This document shows positions 1 to 5,490 of a DNA stretch of 5,579 nt, piece by piece. The position numbers and the translations under genes were made by a program. Origin of the DNA: Bacteroidota bacterium (GTDB lineage Bacteria > Bacteroidota > Bacteroidia > Chitinophagales > Chitinophagaceae); the NCBI GenBank assembly GCA_023396345.1, contig JAEWWO010000180.1, positions 1 through 5,579 on the forward strand. Reading direction: 5' to 3'. Numbering within the stretch: the stretch's first letter is position 1; each line of letters begins with the position of its first letter. The notes under the pieces were generated by a model. It saw only the letters and a list, made by a program, of their open reading frames with translations. It was not told the DNA's origin and searched no databases.

Positions 1-568
1 GTGTAGAGATTACAATTGTATCAATTCTTACAGGGCGATGATTTTCGTTGTATTCCAGTGTAACCTGACTTTTAGCATCCGGACGCAAATATTTTATCTG
101 TTTATTTTCTCTGCGCAATTGTGCAAGTTCAATCAATAATGTATGCGCCAGATCCAGTGCCAAAGGCATGTAGTTTTCAGTTTCATTGGTTGCATAGCCA
201 AACATCATTCCCTGATCGCCTGCGCCCTGATTTTCCTTGTCTTTTCTTTCCACACCCTGATTGATATCGGCTGATTGTTCATGAATAGCCGACAGTACGC
301 CGCAACCATTCGCCTCGAACATGTATTCACTCTTTGTGTAGCCTATTTTTCTGATAACATCTCTGGCTATTTCCTGCACATCAAGATAGGCAGTAGATTT
401 TACTTCTCCCGCAAGAATCACCTGACCGGTTGTAACCAGCGTTTCGCAGGCTACTTTACTTTGCGGATCAATAGCCATAAAATTATCAATCAAAGCATCA
501 GATATCTGATCTGCAACTTTATCGGGATGTCCTTCTGACACACTTTCAGAAGTAAATAAATAAGCCAT
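1..568 (-). CDS. metK: S-adenosylmethionine synthetase (methionine adenosyltransferase), N-terminal 189 residues; 3' end beyond window
   Basis: The cytosolic enzyme makes S-adenosylmethionine from ATP and methionine, releasing phosphate and pyrophosphate. The translation opens [20 protein letters not shown], with His14, Asp16 and Lys17 in the GHPDK ATP-binding motif. The family signature [12 protein letters not shown] lies at residues 115-126. [13 protein letters not shown] (161-173) includes the lysine equivalent to E. coli Lys165. The frame is open to the left edge, so about 45% of the usual length of roughly 400 residues is present; the central and C-terminal domains are outside the window. 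The ATG is at 566-568, 36 nt after the DUF4270 stop and in the same direction, so it may be read from the operon promoter near 2985. The gap is too short for a SAM riboswitch. A small AT palindrome (AAAAAC, T, GTTTTT at 572-584) precedes the start and no Shine-Dalgarno sequence is visible. The identification is secure. Confidence 0.97.
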   Translation of the reverse strand, partial: MAYLFTSESVSEGHPDKVADQISDALIDNFMAIDPQSKVACETLVTTGQVILAGEVKSTAYLDVQEIARDVIRKIGYTKSEYMFEANGCGVLSAIHEQSADINQGVERKDKENQGAGDQGMMFGYATNETENYMPLALDLAHTLLIELAQLRRENKQIKYLRPDAKSQVTLEYNENHRPVRIDTIVIST

Positions 569-604
569 TTAAAAAACTGTTTTTATAGTTGTTAATAAGT
601 AAGA

Positions 605-2098
605 TTATTGAATGGGTGAATATACAACACGCAAACGCATTTTGTGCGGATTGTTTGTATTATTACCGTAAACTTTTATTCTTTGTATTGCCGGATAATT
701 CAGATTGTAATATTCGCCTGTACGCTGAGAACCCTGAACATCCACATATTTGCTTAATACGGTACTGTAAACAGAATCTCTGCTTGGTACAAATATATCA
801 ATAGGATAGTTAGGCGTTACTCCCTTTACAATGTCCTGCACATGAGACGTAAGCTTGAAATTGTACTGATAATAGTTCAGATTATTAATAGAATCTTTTT
901 TAATAAAAGGAGCACTTCCAAATGCAATAAGTCCGGCTATATAATAATCATCAATAACGTTATTCCCAAAATATTTTTGACCAATAGAGGCATCTTTCAA
1001 TAAAACTCTTCTGCCTGAGTTGTCTATTCCAGCAAGGAATAAATTTGGAAAGAATTTATTCTGAACAGTTTGTGGTACTTCATCTATAATTAACTCTGCT
1101 CTGTATATCATTCTGTTTTGAAGTGCTGAAAGTCCCGGAATAGTCAGTCGTGCATATACACCGGGAGCAGCCTGTAAATGAATGAATTCGTTGCCTGTAG
1201 TAGTATTGCCTACCGGCATGGACGTTAAGGTAGTGCCTGTTCTGTTATTTATAATATTATTGCTGCTTGCAGAGCGTATATCAGGGTTTAGGTAAGCAAC
1301 AGTAGTATCATCGCTGCCATCAGTGCGATTAATATATTTATAATAAATTGCCAGTCTTGAGCTTGCTAAATAGATTGGAGTCAATGCATTTCCTGAAGTA
1401 GAACTGACTTTGATTCCTTTAAATGCCTGTCTGAACAATGTATCATTTCTAAAACTCGCTGTATCCATATTCATTATTTGCTGGGCAAATGAATTGTTCA
1501 GTCTGATTCTAATTTGTCCTATTCCCGAACTGTCTAAAAAAACGTTTTTTGTTGTGTCCTTTAAGGAGAGTGGACTCACAAACTGCTCTGTTCCATTGTA
1601 TGTAATTTCAGATGAAGTTGTAAATGTTTTGTTGATAGAAAAAGGAGCGTTAGGAGTGTAATCAAAAGTAGGATCATTGATTTGAAATGCTCTGAATCCC
1701 ATATTTTTAGTACTGTCGCCATAATATGTTCCATCTGTTTGCATCACTAAAACTACAGAGTCAATTGTCTTGATACTGTCAACAGGAACTGCAAATCTGA
1801 ATGGGTAATTAGCAGGTTGAAATTGTGCGTAAATATCAGCTTGTGTTTTGCCAAATTCAGCATCATCATATATTCCCAAAATATGCATATTTTCTAAACC
1901 GTAGGCTGTTAATGCCGTTGTATCGTGTGTGTTTACAATCACTTCAAATGTAGTGTCTTTCACCGTAACACCATCAATAGGCGGTATCAATTCTCCCACG
2001 CCAATATCAGTAGATACAAATTTTGTACAGGCAGCTATACTCAATATGGCAAATATTACTGCAACTAAGGCCTTGTTCTTTTTCAATTTTCGAATCAA
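605..2098 (-). CDS. DUF4270-family lipoprotein, predicted TTG start
   Basis: The product is a 497-residue predicted lipoprotein of unknown function. A basic N-terminus (MIRKLKKNK), a hydrophobic segment at about residues 10-22 and the lipobox IAAC with Cys24 form a signal-peptidase II signal. The family hallmark lies at about 74-93 (LGIYDDAEFGKTQADIYAQF), followed by a long beta-rich region ending RLRVVYSPIQ; such an ending is typical of DUF4270. No acidic cluster follows Cys24, so a Bacteroidota surface-export signal is not obvious. The start is odd. The codon before residue 1 is an in-frame TAA, residue 1 is TTG (2096-2098), and the first ATG comes only after the lipobox, at Met71. Only TTG at codon 1 or codon 5 (2084-2086) preserves the signal peptide. 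No Shine-Dalgarno sequence is seen; a 14-bp AT palindrome (2110-2123) lies just upstream. The gene sits 31 nt after the GT5-like gene and 36 nt before metK. The family call is strong; the function is unknown. Confidence 0.88.
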   Translation of the reverse strand: MIRKLKKNKALVAVIFAILSIAACTKFVSTDIGVGELIPPIDGVTVKDTTFEVIVNTHDTTALTAYGLENMHILGIYDDAEFGKTQADIYAQFQPANYPFRFAVPVDSIKTIDSVVLVMQTDGTYYGDSTKNMGFRAFQINDPTFDYTPNAPFSINKTFTTSSEITYNGTEQFVSPLSLKDTTKNVFLDSSGIGQIRIRLNNSFAQQIMNMDTASFRNDTLFRQAFKGIKVSSTSGNALTPIYLASSRLAIYYKYINRTDGSDDTTVAYLNPDIRSASSNNIINNRTGTTLTSMPVGNTTTGNEFIHLQAAPGVYARLTIPGLSALQNRMIYRAELIIDEVPQTVQNKFFPNLFLAGIDNSGRRVLLKDASIGQKYFGNNVIDDYYIAGLIAFGSAPFIKKDSINNLNYYQYNFKLTSHVQDIVKGVTPNYPIDIFVPSRDSVYSTVLSKYVDVQGSQRTGEYYNLNYPAIQRIKVYGNNTNNPHKMRLRVVYSPIQ

Positions 2099-2129
2099 TT
2101 ATTATTCTGAAATAAATTTATTTACAAAA

Positions 2130-2945
2130 CTAAGGTACTAACTCATTAAACAGTTCAAAATACTCTGTTAAATCAGATTCGTATCCCTGAAACTTTAAAA
2201 TTTTCTTGCCTCTGGTTTTAGAAAGTTCTTTTACCATTTTCTCGTCAACACCTTCGGTGCCAAAAGCAATGGCATCAGCATTTACAGCTCCGCCTTTAAT
2301 TTGTGAAGCATAATCGAGTGGGGCAAATACCTGCAAGTCTTTTTCTTTAATACCTGCGTGTATATTTGCAAGCTCTAAATAGTTGTCTTCAAGCTTTTCA
2401 TCAAAGTCTACACCTCCCACAGAGTAAACAACTTTACTGTTGCTGAATACCGGATCTTTTTTATAAGCAGTTTTTAAGTACATGGGAATAAGCGAAGTCA
2501 TCCAGCCGCTGCAATGAATAATATCAGGAGGCCAGCCAAATTTTTTAACTGTCTCCAGTGCGCCTTTGGCAAAGAAAACAGAACGTAATCCGTTATCATC
2601 AAACCATTGTTCGTTTTCATCTCTGAAAACAAACTTTCTTTTAAACAATTCTTCATTATCCAAAAAATAAACCTGTAATCTTGCATTTGGCAACGATGAA
2701 ACTTTTATTTGCAGAGGATAGTCATCATTGTCTACAGAAATATTAATTCCCGAAAGTCTTACAACTTCGTGCAACTTATGTCTGCGTTCGTTAATAACCC
2801 CGAAGCGCGGCATGATGCATCTTACTTCAAATTCATTTTCATTGCTTTTAATAGCCAACTGATTAATAATTTCTGAGAACTCTGTCAATTCTAAGAATGG
2901 AGAAAATTCTGTGGAAATAAATAAAACTCTTTTTTTACTGGACAT
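2130..2945 (-). CDS. GT5 glycogen/starch synthase-like protein, N-terminal domain only, probably not catalytically active as glycogen synthase
   Basis: The 271 residues match the N-terminal Rossmann half of GT5 glycogen synthases: KRVLFISTEFSPF (5-17), PDIIHCSGWMTSLIPMYLK (140-158), VVYSVGGVDF (172-181) and a final segment around GGAVNADAIAFGTEGV (218-233). GlgA is normally about 480 residues with a C-terminal GT-B domain; that domain is absent, and a natural TAG at 2130-2132 ends the gene. The conserved motifs are also altered. The ADP-glucose-binding KTGGL after SE.FPF is ELTEF (19-23), the HDWH of HAHDWHTGL is CSGW (145-148), and the TVHN motif is SVGG (175-178). Databases often label such short Bacteroidota proteins glycogen/starch synthase. 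From the sequence I infer a binding or scaffolding role, or an unknown activity, rather than glycogen synthesis. It is the first gene of the likely operon with the DUF4270 lipoprotein and metK, and is divergent from panC. No signal peptide is seen, so it is probably cytosolic. Confidence 0.88.
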   Translation of the reverse strand: MSSKKRVLFISTEFSPFLELTEFSEIINQLAIKSNENEFEVRCIMPRFGVINERRHKLHEVVRLSGINISVDNDDYPLQIKVSSLPNARLQVYFLDNEELFKRKFVFRDENEQWFDDNGLRSVFFAKGALETVKKFGWPPDIIHCSGWMTSLIPMYLKTAYKKDPVFSNSKVVYSVGGVDFDEKLEDNYLELANIHAGIKEKDLQVFAPLDYASQIKGGAVNADAIAFGTEGVDEKMVKELSKTRGKKILKFQGYESDLTEYFELFNELVP

Positions 2946-2982
2946 TCTACCTCTAATTACGTTCGAAAAATAAAATAGTATG

Positions 2983-2990
2983 CAAAATTA
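2983..2990 (-). promoter_or_regulatory. Candidate Bacteroidota -7 promoter box for the GT5-like/DUF4270/metK operon
   Basis: Read on the minus strand this is TAATTTTG, an exact match to the TAnnTTTG -7 consensus of Bacteroidota housekeeping promoters. It lies 37 bases upstream of the ATG at 2945, giving a predicted leader of about 30 nt. No convincing TTG -33 element is seen at the usual distance. The match is short in AT-rich DNA, so the call is tentative. Confidence 0.45.
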
Positions 2991-3003
2991 ATGAAAATTA
3001 GCC

Positions 3004-3011
3004 TAATATTG
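3004..3011 (+). promoter_or_regulatory. Weak candidate -7 promoter box for panC
   Basis: TAATATTG matches TAnnTTTG with one mismatch. It ends 23 bases before the panC ATG and lies about 13 nt from the oppositely oriented box of the divergent operon. No clear -33 TTG is visible. If both are real, the two promoters sit back to back in an 89-nt region and could influence each other. Confidence 0.25.
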
Positions 3012-3034
3012 GCACTTTAAAATATATATACGAC

Positions 3035-3883
3035 ATGATTTTAACAAAAACAGCCTTAATACTAAAGAAGAATCTACAGAAAATAAGAGATAATAATGGA
3101 AAAATTGGATTTGTGCCTACTATGGGAGCGTTGCATCACGGTCATTTATCACTGATTGAAAAGTCAGTGAAAAGAGGAAATAAAACCGTCTGCAGCATCT
3201 TTGTAAATCCTACACAGTTTAACGATAAAAACGATTTTAATAAATACCCCGTAACCATTGAAAATGATATTTTGTTGCTGGAAAAAAATAATTGCGATGT
3301 AGTTTTTCTTCCGTCGGTAGAAGAAATGTATCCCGATGGAACAGCATTGAAAGAGCCTTACGATTTAGGTTTTGTTGAAACTATTCTGGAAGGAAGATTT
3401 CGTCCGGGACATTTTCAGGGTGTGAGTCAGGTGGTGGAACAATTACTGAGAATGGTAGAGCCAGATGAATTGTTTATGGGGCAAAAAGATTTACAGCAGA
3501 TAATGGTTGTAAAGAAGATGATGGAATTAAAAAACATCAATACCGAGCTGATAATAGGAGAGACCCTGCGTGAAAAAAGCGGACTGGCTGCAAGCAGCAG
3601 AAACGCAAGACTTACAGAAGAACAAAAAGATAAAGCAACTATCATAAGTAAAATGCTGGAGTACAGCAAAGCGCATTTACACGAAATGGAACTGGAAGAA
3701 CTAAGTGCTCGTGCGCAGAGAAATATTCTGGATGCAGGTTTTGAAAAAATTGATTATTTTTCTTTTCATGATGCGGAAACGCTTGAGCCTGTTGAGTTGT
3801 GGAACGGTGAGCAAAAATTGTCTGCTTTATTTGCGGGTTATATTGGTGGCGTAAGACTAATTGATAATATGTTTATGAATTAA
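3035..3883 (+). CDS. panC: Pantothenate synthetase (pantoate--beta-alanine ligase)
   Basis: The cytosolic enzyme condenses pantoate and beta-alanine, via a pantoyl-adenylate intermediate and with ATP use, to give pantothenate, the precursor of coenzyme A. The 282 residues match the full family length. Visible motifs are PTMGALHHGH (28-37), the HIGH-type nucleotide-binding signature; FVNPTQF (56-62); RFRPGHFQGV (121-130); GQKDLQQ (149-155), with Lys151 in the usual G(E/Q)KD position; and SGLAASSRN (182-190), the KMSKS-like loop. The ATG at 3035 puts PTMGAL at the normal distance from the N-terminus. No Shine-Dalgarno sequence is seen, as is usual in this phylum. It is divergent from the GT5-like gene. 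Many Bacteroidota carry panD (aspartate decarboxylase) next to panC; here the next gene is an SRPBCC protein, so beta-alanine must be supplied from elsewhere in the genome. The identification is secure. Confidence 0.97.
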   Translation: MILTKTALILKKNLQKIRDNNGKIGFVPTMGALHHGHLSLIEKSVKRGNKTVCSIFVNPTQFNDKNDFNKYPVTIENDILLLEKNNCDVVFLPSVEEMYPDGTALKEPYDLGFVETILEGRFRPGHFQGVSQVVEQLLRMVEPDELFMGQKDLQQIMVVKKMMELKNINTELIIGETLREKSGLAASSRNARLTEEQKDKATIISKMLEYSKAHLHEMELEELSARAQRNILDAGFEKIDYFSFHDAETLEPVELWNGEQKLSALFAGYIGGVRLIDNMFMN

Positions 3884-3884
3884 T

Positions 3885-3904
3885 TCTGAAAAACTTTTTT
3901 CAGA
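3885..3904 (+). terminator. AT-rich hairpin immediately after panC, possible weak terminator
   Basis: TCTGAAAAA (3885-3893) and TTTTTCAGA (3896-3904) form a perfect 9-bp inverted repeat around CT, in practice an 8-bp stem with an ACTT loop. It begins 2 nt after the panC stop codon. The stem is mostly A-T and no U-run follows it. It could be a weak terminator, a 3'-end stabiliser, or chance in AT-rich DNA. Confidence 0.35.
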
Positions 3905-3920
3905 GAAATATTTATTCAGT

Positions 3921-3928
3921 TATTTTTG
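3921..3928 (+). promoter_or_regulatory. Candidate Bacteroidota -7 promoter box for the SRPBCC gene
   Basis: TATTTTTG is an exact match to TAnnTTTG. It ends 20 bases before the ATG at 3949, so the leader would be about 15 nt. A TTC, one base off the -33 TTG consensus, lies 19 nt upstream (3899-3901), overlapping the panC hairpin. Together these suggest the SRPBCC gene has its own promoter. Confidence 0.42.
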
Positions 3929-3948
3929 TTTGATTAATATTTATAAAT

Positions 3949-4344
3949 ATGCATTTGGAAAGTAAGGATACGGTTGTGAACAAACCTGTAGAAGAGTTGT
4001 TTGGTTACGTAGATAATCCGGCGAAATTAAAAGAAGTAATGCCCGAAAGCGTTACAAAGTTTGAAGCAAAGGACAATGGTTTTGTATTTGCCATAAAAGG
4101 TGCGCCAATGGATATTGCGCTGGATATAAAAGAAAAAATCACCAATGAAAAAATCGTTCTGACTTCAGCAAACCCGTCGTTGGATTTTGATCTGGTAATT
4201 AATTTACAGGGATTGAACGCATCGCAAACAATGGTGAAAATTGTGTTTGACGGCAGATTTAATCCTATGATAAAAATGATGGTGCAAAAACCTTTGCAGA
4301 AATTTATTGACGATATGTCGGGGCATATGCAGTTGTTGCAGTAA
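3949..4344 (+). CDS. Small SRPBCC (START-like) domain protein
   Basis: The 131-residue protein has the pattern of a single SRPBCC helix-grip domain, the Bet v1/START-like fold that encloses a hydrophobic ligand cavity. It starts with a beta-strand and the V..PVEELFGYVDNPAKLKEVMP helix region (9-32). Alternating beta-strands follow (FVFAIKG, DIALDIKEKI, FDLVINLQG). A long C-terminal helix ends it, introduced by FNPMIKMMVQKPLQKFIDDM (105-124). There is no signal peptide, so it is probably cytosolic. Similar proteins are common in Bacteroidota and are often called polyketide cyclase/dehydrase-like, but that does not define a substrate. No ligand or reaction can be read from the sequence. It probably has its own promoter at 3921-3928. 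Its TAA (4342-4344) directly abuts the convergent DUF1287 stop. The fold call is good; the function is unknown. Confidence 0.85.
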   Translation: MHLESKDTVVNKPVEELFGYVDNPAKLKEVMPESVTKFEAKDNGFVFAIKGAPMDIALDIKEKITNEKIVLTSANPSLDFDLVINLQGLNASQTMVKIVFDGRFNPMIKMMVQKPLQKFIDDMSGHMQLLQ

Positions 4345-5007
4345 CTACATTTTATTGTATCTGTAATGTCCGGTTATTTCATAGCTGAACAAGCAATCAG
4401 CTAAAACCTGTCCGCCTCCAATATTATGCAGCAGCAGATATCTTTCTTTGTCAGCAGATTTTTTATCAACCACCAAACCTATGTGTGTCATGCCATTGCT
4501 GAGATTCCAGGTTACAATATCGCCGGGTAAATAATCTGTAGCGTTGTTACTTACAGGAATACTTTTTCCTTTTCGGGTGAAAAATGTCATCAGGTTTGGC
4601 ACACGTCTGTGATCAATATTTTTGTCCGGCGTTCTGCGACCCCATTTCGCAGGATAAAGACTAAAATTTTTTGTCATGTCTTCATGTACTTCTTTCTGTA
4701 AATCGATGCCCATTTTGCGATAAGCTCTTATGATTACATCCGTACAAACGCCTTTATCCGGAGCCACATCACCTCCGGGATACGTAAGTTGCACATATGC
4801 CGGATCGTACACAATAGATGGATTTATCAAACCTAAGGCTGTATCTGCAAGCAGTTGATAAAAAGTTTTTGGCTTTTGTTGTTCAGCAGCATGTACTGTT
4901 TCTGTTATCTGAATGGTGGAGCGCGCCGGATTGTTGTTTTCTGTATTGCTACAGGAAAGCACTATAGCCGCTGTGGCAATCATCAAATATTTCTTTGTGG
5001 TAAACAT
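4345..5007 (-). CDS. DUF1287-family lipoprotein, predicted NlpC/P60-like hydrolase
   Basis: This 220-residue protein has a short basic start (MFTTKKY), a hydrophobic segment and the sequence VLSC with Cys19 as the likely lipid-modified residue, then a low-complexity linker to about residue 46. The DUF1287 domain follows: YPGGDVAPDKGVCTDVIIRA (76-95), DKNIDHRRVPNL (128-139), PGDIVTW (161-167), THIGLVVD (174-181) and LLHNIGGG (192-199). By analogy with NlpC/P60 cysteine peptidases, Cys88, His175 and His194 can be proposed as the catalytic triad, since PGDIV...HIGLVV...LLH resembles GDLVFF...HVGIY...FIH. Cell-wall peptide hydrolysis in the periplasm is therefore an inference, not a demonstrated activity. 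The ATG at 5005-5007 gives a complete lipoprotein signal. It lies 69 nt downstream of the ArsC-family gene in the same direction; TAATTTTA (minus strand, 5031-5038), a near match to the -7 box, may give it its own promoter. Confidence 0.88.
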   Translation of the reverse strand: MFTTKKYLMIATAAIVLSCSNTENNNPARSTIQITETVHAAEQQKPKTFYQLLADTALGLINPSIVYDPAYVQLTYPGGDVAPDKGVCTDVIIRAYRKMGIDLQKEVHEDMTKNFSLYPAKWGRRTPDKNIDHRRVPNLMTFFTRKGKSIPVSNNATDYLPGDIVTWNLSNGMTHIGLVVDKKSADKERYLLLHNIGGGQVLADCLFSYEITGHYRYNKM

Positions 5008-5076
5008 ATAGCATGGGTTTATAAGCTATATAAAATTACACTGAAAATACATTGTAACTAAATATTTAGATTGTAA

Positions 5077-5421
5077 TTATTTCATAAAATCTTTCAGTTT
5101 CTCCAACGGTCTGGCTATTACTGCTTTTTCATCTTTGATAATGATAGGACGTTCAATAAGAATCGGATTGTCTGCCATCAATTGCAGAATTTCATCATCA
5201 GATAAATTTTTATTTTCAATTAATGAATGAAAGAGTGCTTCATTTTTTCTGAGAAGCTCATAAGGTGTGATGTTCAGCATTTTTACAATGGATGAAATTT
5301 CTTCTTTTTTCAATGGAACATCGAGATAATCTCTGATGAGAATTTCCTGATTCAAATCTTTTAAATATTGTAACGCAGAATTGCTTTTAGAACAATTGGG
5401 GTTGTGGATTATAGAAATCAT
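5077..5421 (-). CDS. arsC: ArsC-family (glutaredoxin-type) arsenate reductase-like protein
   Basis: This small thioredoxin-fold protein has 114 residues, the normal length for the family. It has the N-terminal HNPNCSKS motif with catalytic Cys10, then PYELLRKNEA (53-62), NPILIERPI (85-93) and ARPLEKL (103-109). Arg58, Arg91 and Arg104 line up with the three oxyanion-binding arginines of plasmid R773 ArsC (Arg60, Arg94, Arg107). That supports a glutathione/glutaredoxin-dependent arsenate reductase rather than an Spx-type regulator, which would carry a different C-terminal pattern. Residue 14 is Asn where many relatives have Arg (CSKSR). No other ars gene (ArsR, ArsB, Acr3) is nearby, so it could be a housekeeping paralogue of the YfgD kind with an unproven substrate. 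The gene symbol is therefore tentative. The start at 5419-5421 is the only ATG placing the motif correctly. It is first of two codirectional genes. Confidence 0.88.
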   Translation of the reverse strand: MISIIHNPNCSKSNSALQYLKDLNQEILIRDYLDVPLKKEEISSIVKMLNITPYELLRKNEALFHSLIENKNLSDDEILQLMADNPILIERPIIIKDEKAVIARPLEKLKDFMK

Positions 5422-5430
5422 TTAAATAAG

Positions 5431-5474
5431 AATTAAATTGAGTTTAATAATACAAAGTAATTAAATTAAATTGA
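5431..5474. repeat. 11-bp direct repeat flanking the likely promoter of the ArsC-family gene
   Basis: AATTAAATTGA occurs at 5431-5441 and again at 5464-5474. The copies start exactly 33 bp apart, about three helical turns, and each is followed by TTTAA (after an extra G in the first copy). They bracket the candidate -7 box at 5453-5460. The spacing would suit an operator bound on one face of the DNA, but the region is very AT-rich and chance is quite possible. Confidence 0.35.
5453..5460 (-). promoter_or_regulatory. Weak candidate -7 promoter box for the ArsC-family gene
   Basis: On the minus strand this reads TTACTTTG, one mismatch from TAnnTTTG. It lies 31 bases upstream of the ATG at 5421, giving a leader of about 25 nt. 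No clear TTG -33 element is present. It sits between the two copies of the AATTAAATTGA direct repeat. Confidence 0.3.
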
Positions 5475-5490
5475 TTTAACTAATTATAAG

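Noticed and set aside
275..538. Plus-strand open frame of 87 codons
   Set aside because: It lies entirely antisense to the conserved N-terminal coding region of metK and its translation resembles no protein family.
569..604. SAM riboswitch upstream of metK
   Set aside because: The gap is only 36 nt, too short for known SAM riboswitch folds, and only a small AT palindrome is present.
1410..1661. Plus-strand open frame of 83 codons, and similar ones at 589-804 and 1929-2141
   Set aside because: They are antisense to the DUF4270 gene (589-804 and 1929-2141 each extend slightly past its ends), with no recognisable motifs and no promoter-like sequence of their own; best explained as shadows of the real coding frame.
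2498..2686. Second minus-strand frame inside the GT5-like gene
   Set aside because: It is fully contained in a gene with clear family motifs and shows no motif of its own.
2130..2945. GT5-like gene as a truncated pseudogene of full-length glgA
   Set aside because: No remnant of the C-terminal GT-B domain is found in any frame downstream; the DUF4270 gene begins 31 nt later. Short proteins of this size are, to my knowledge, a regular Bacteroidota family, so a natural single-domain protein is more likely.
3021..3030. Run of alternating TA just upstream of panC as a regulatory site
   Set aside because: It is a short low-complexity tract expected in AT-rich intergenic DNA and carries no distinctive motif.
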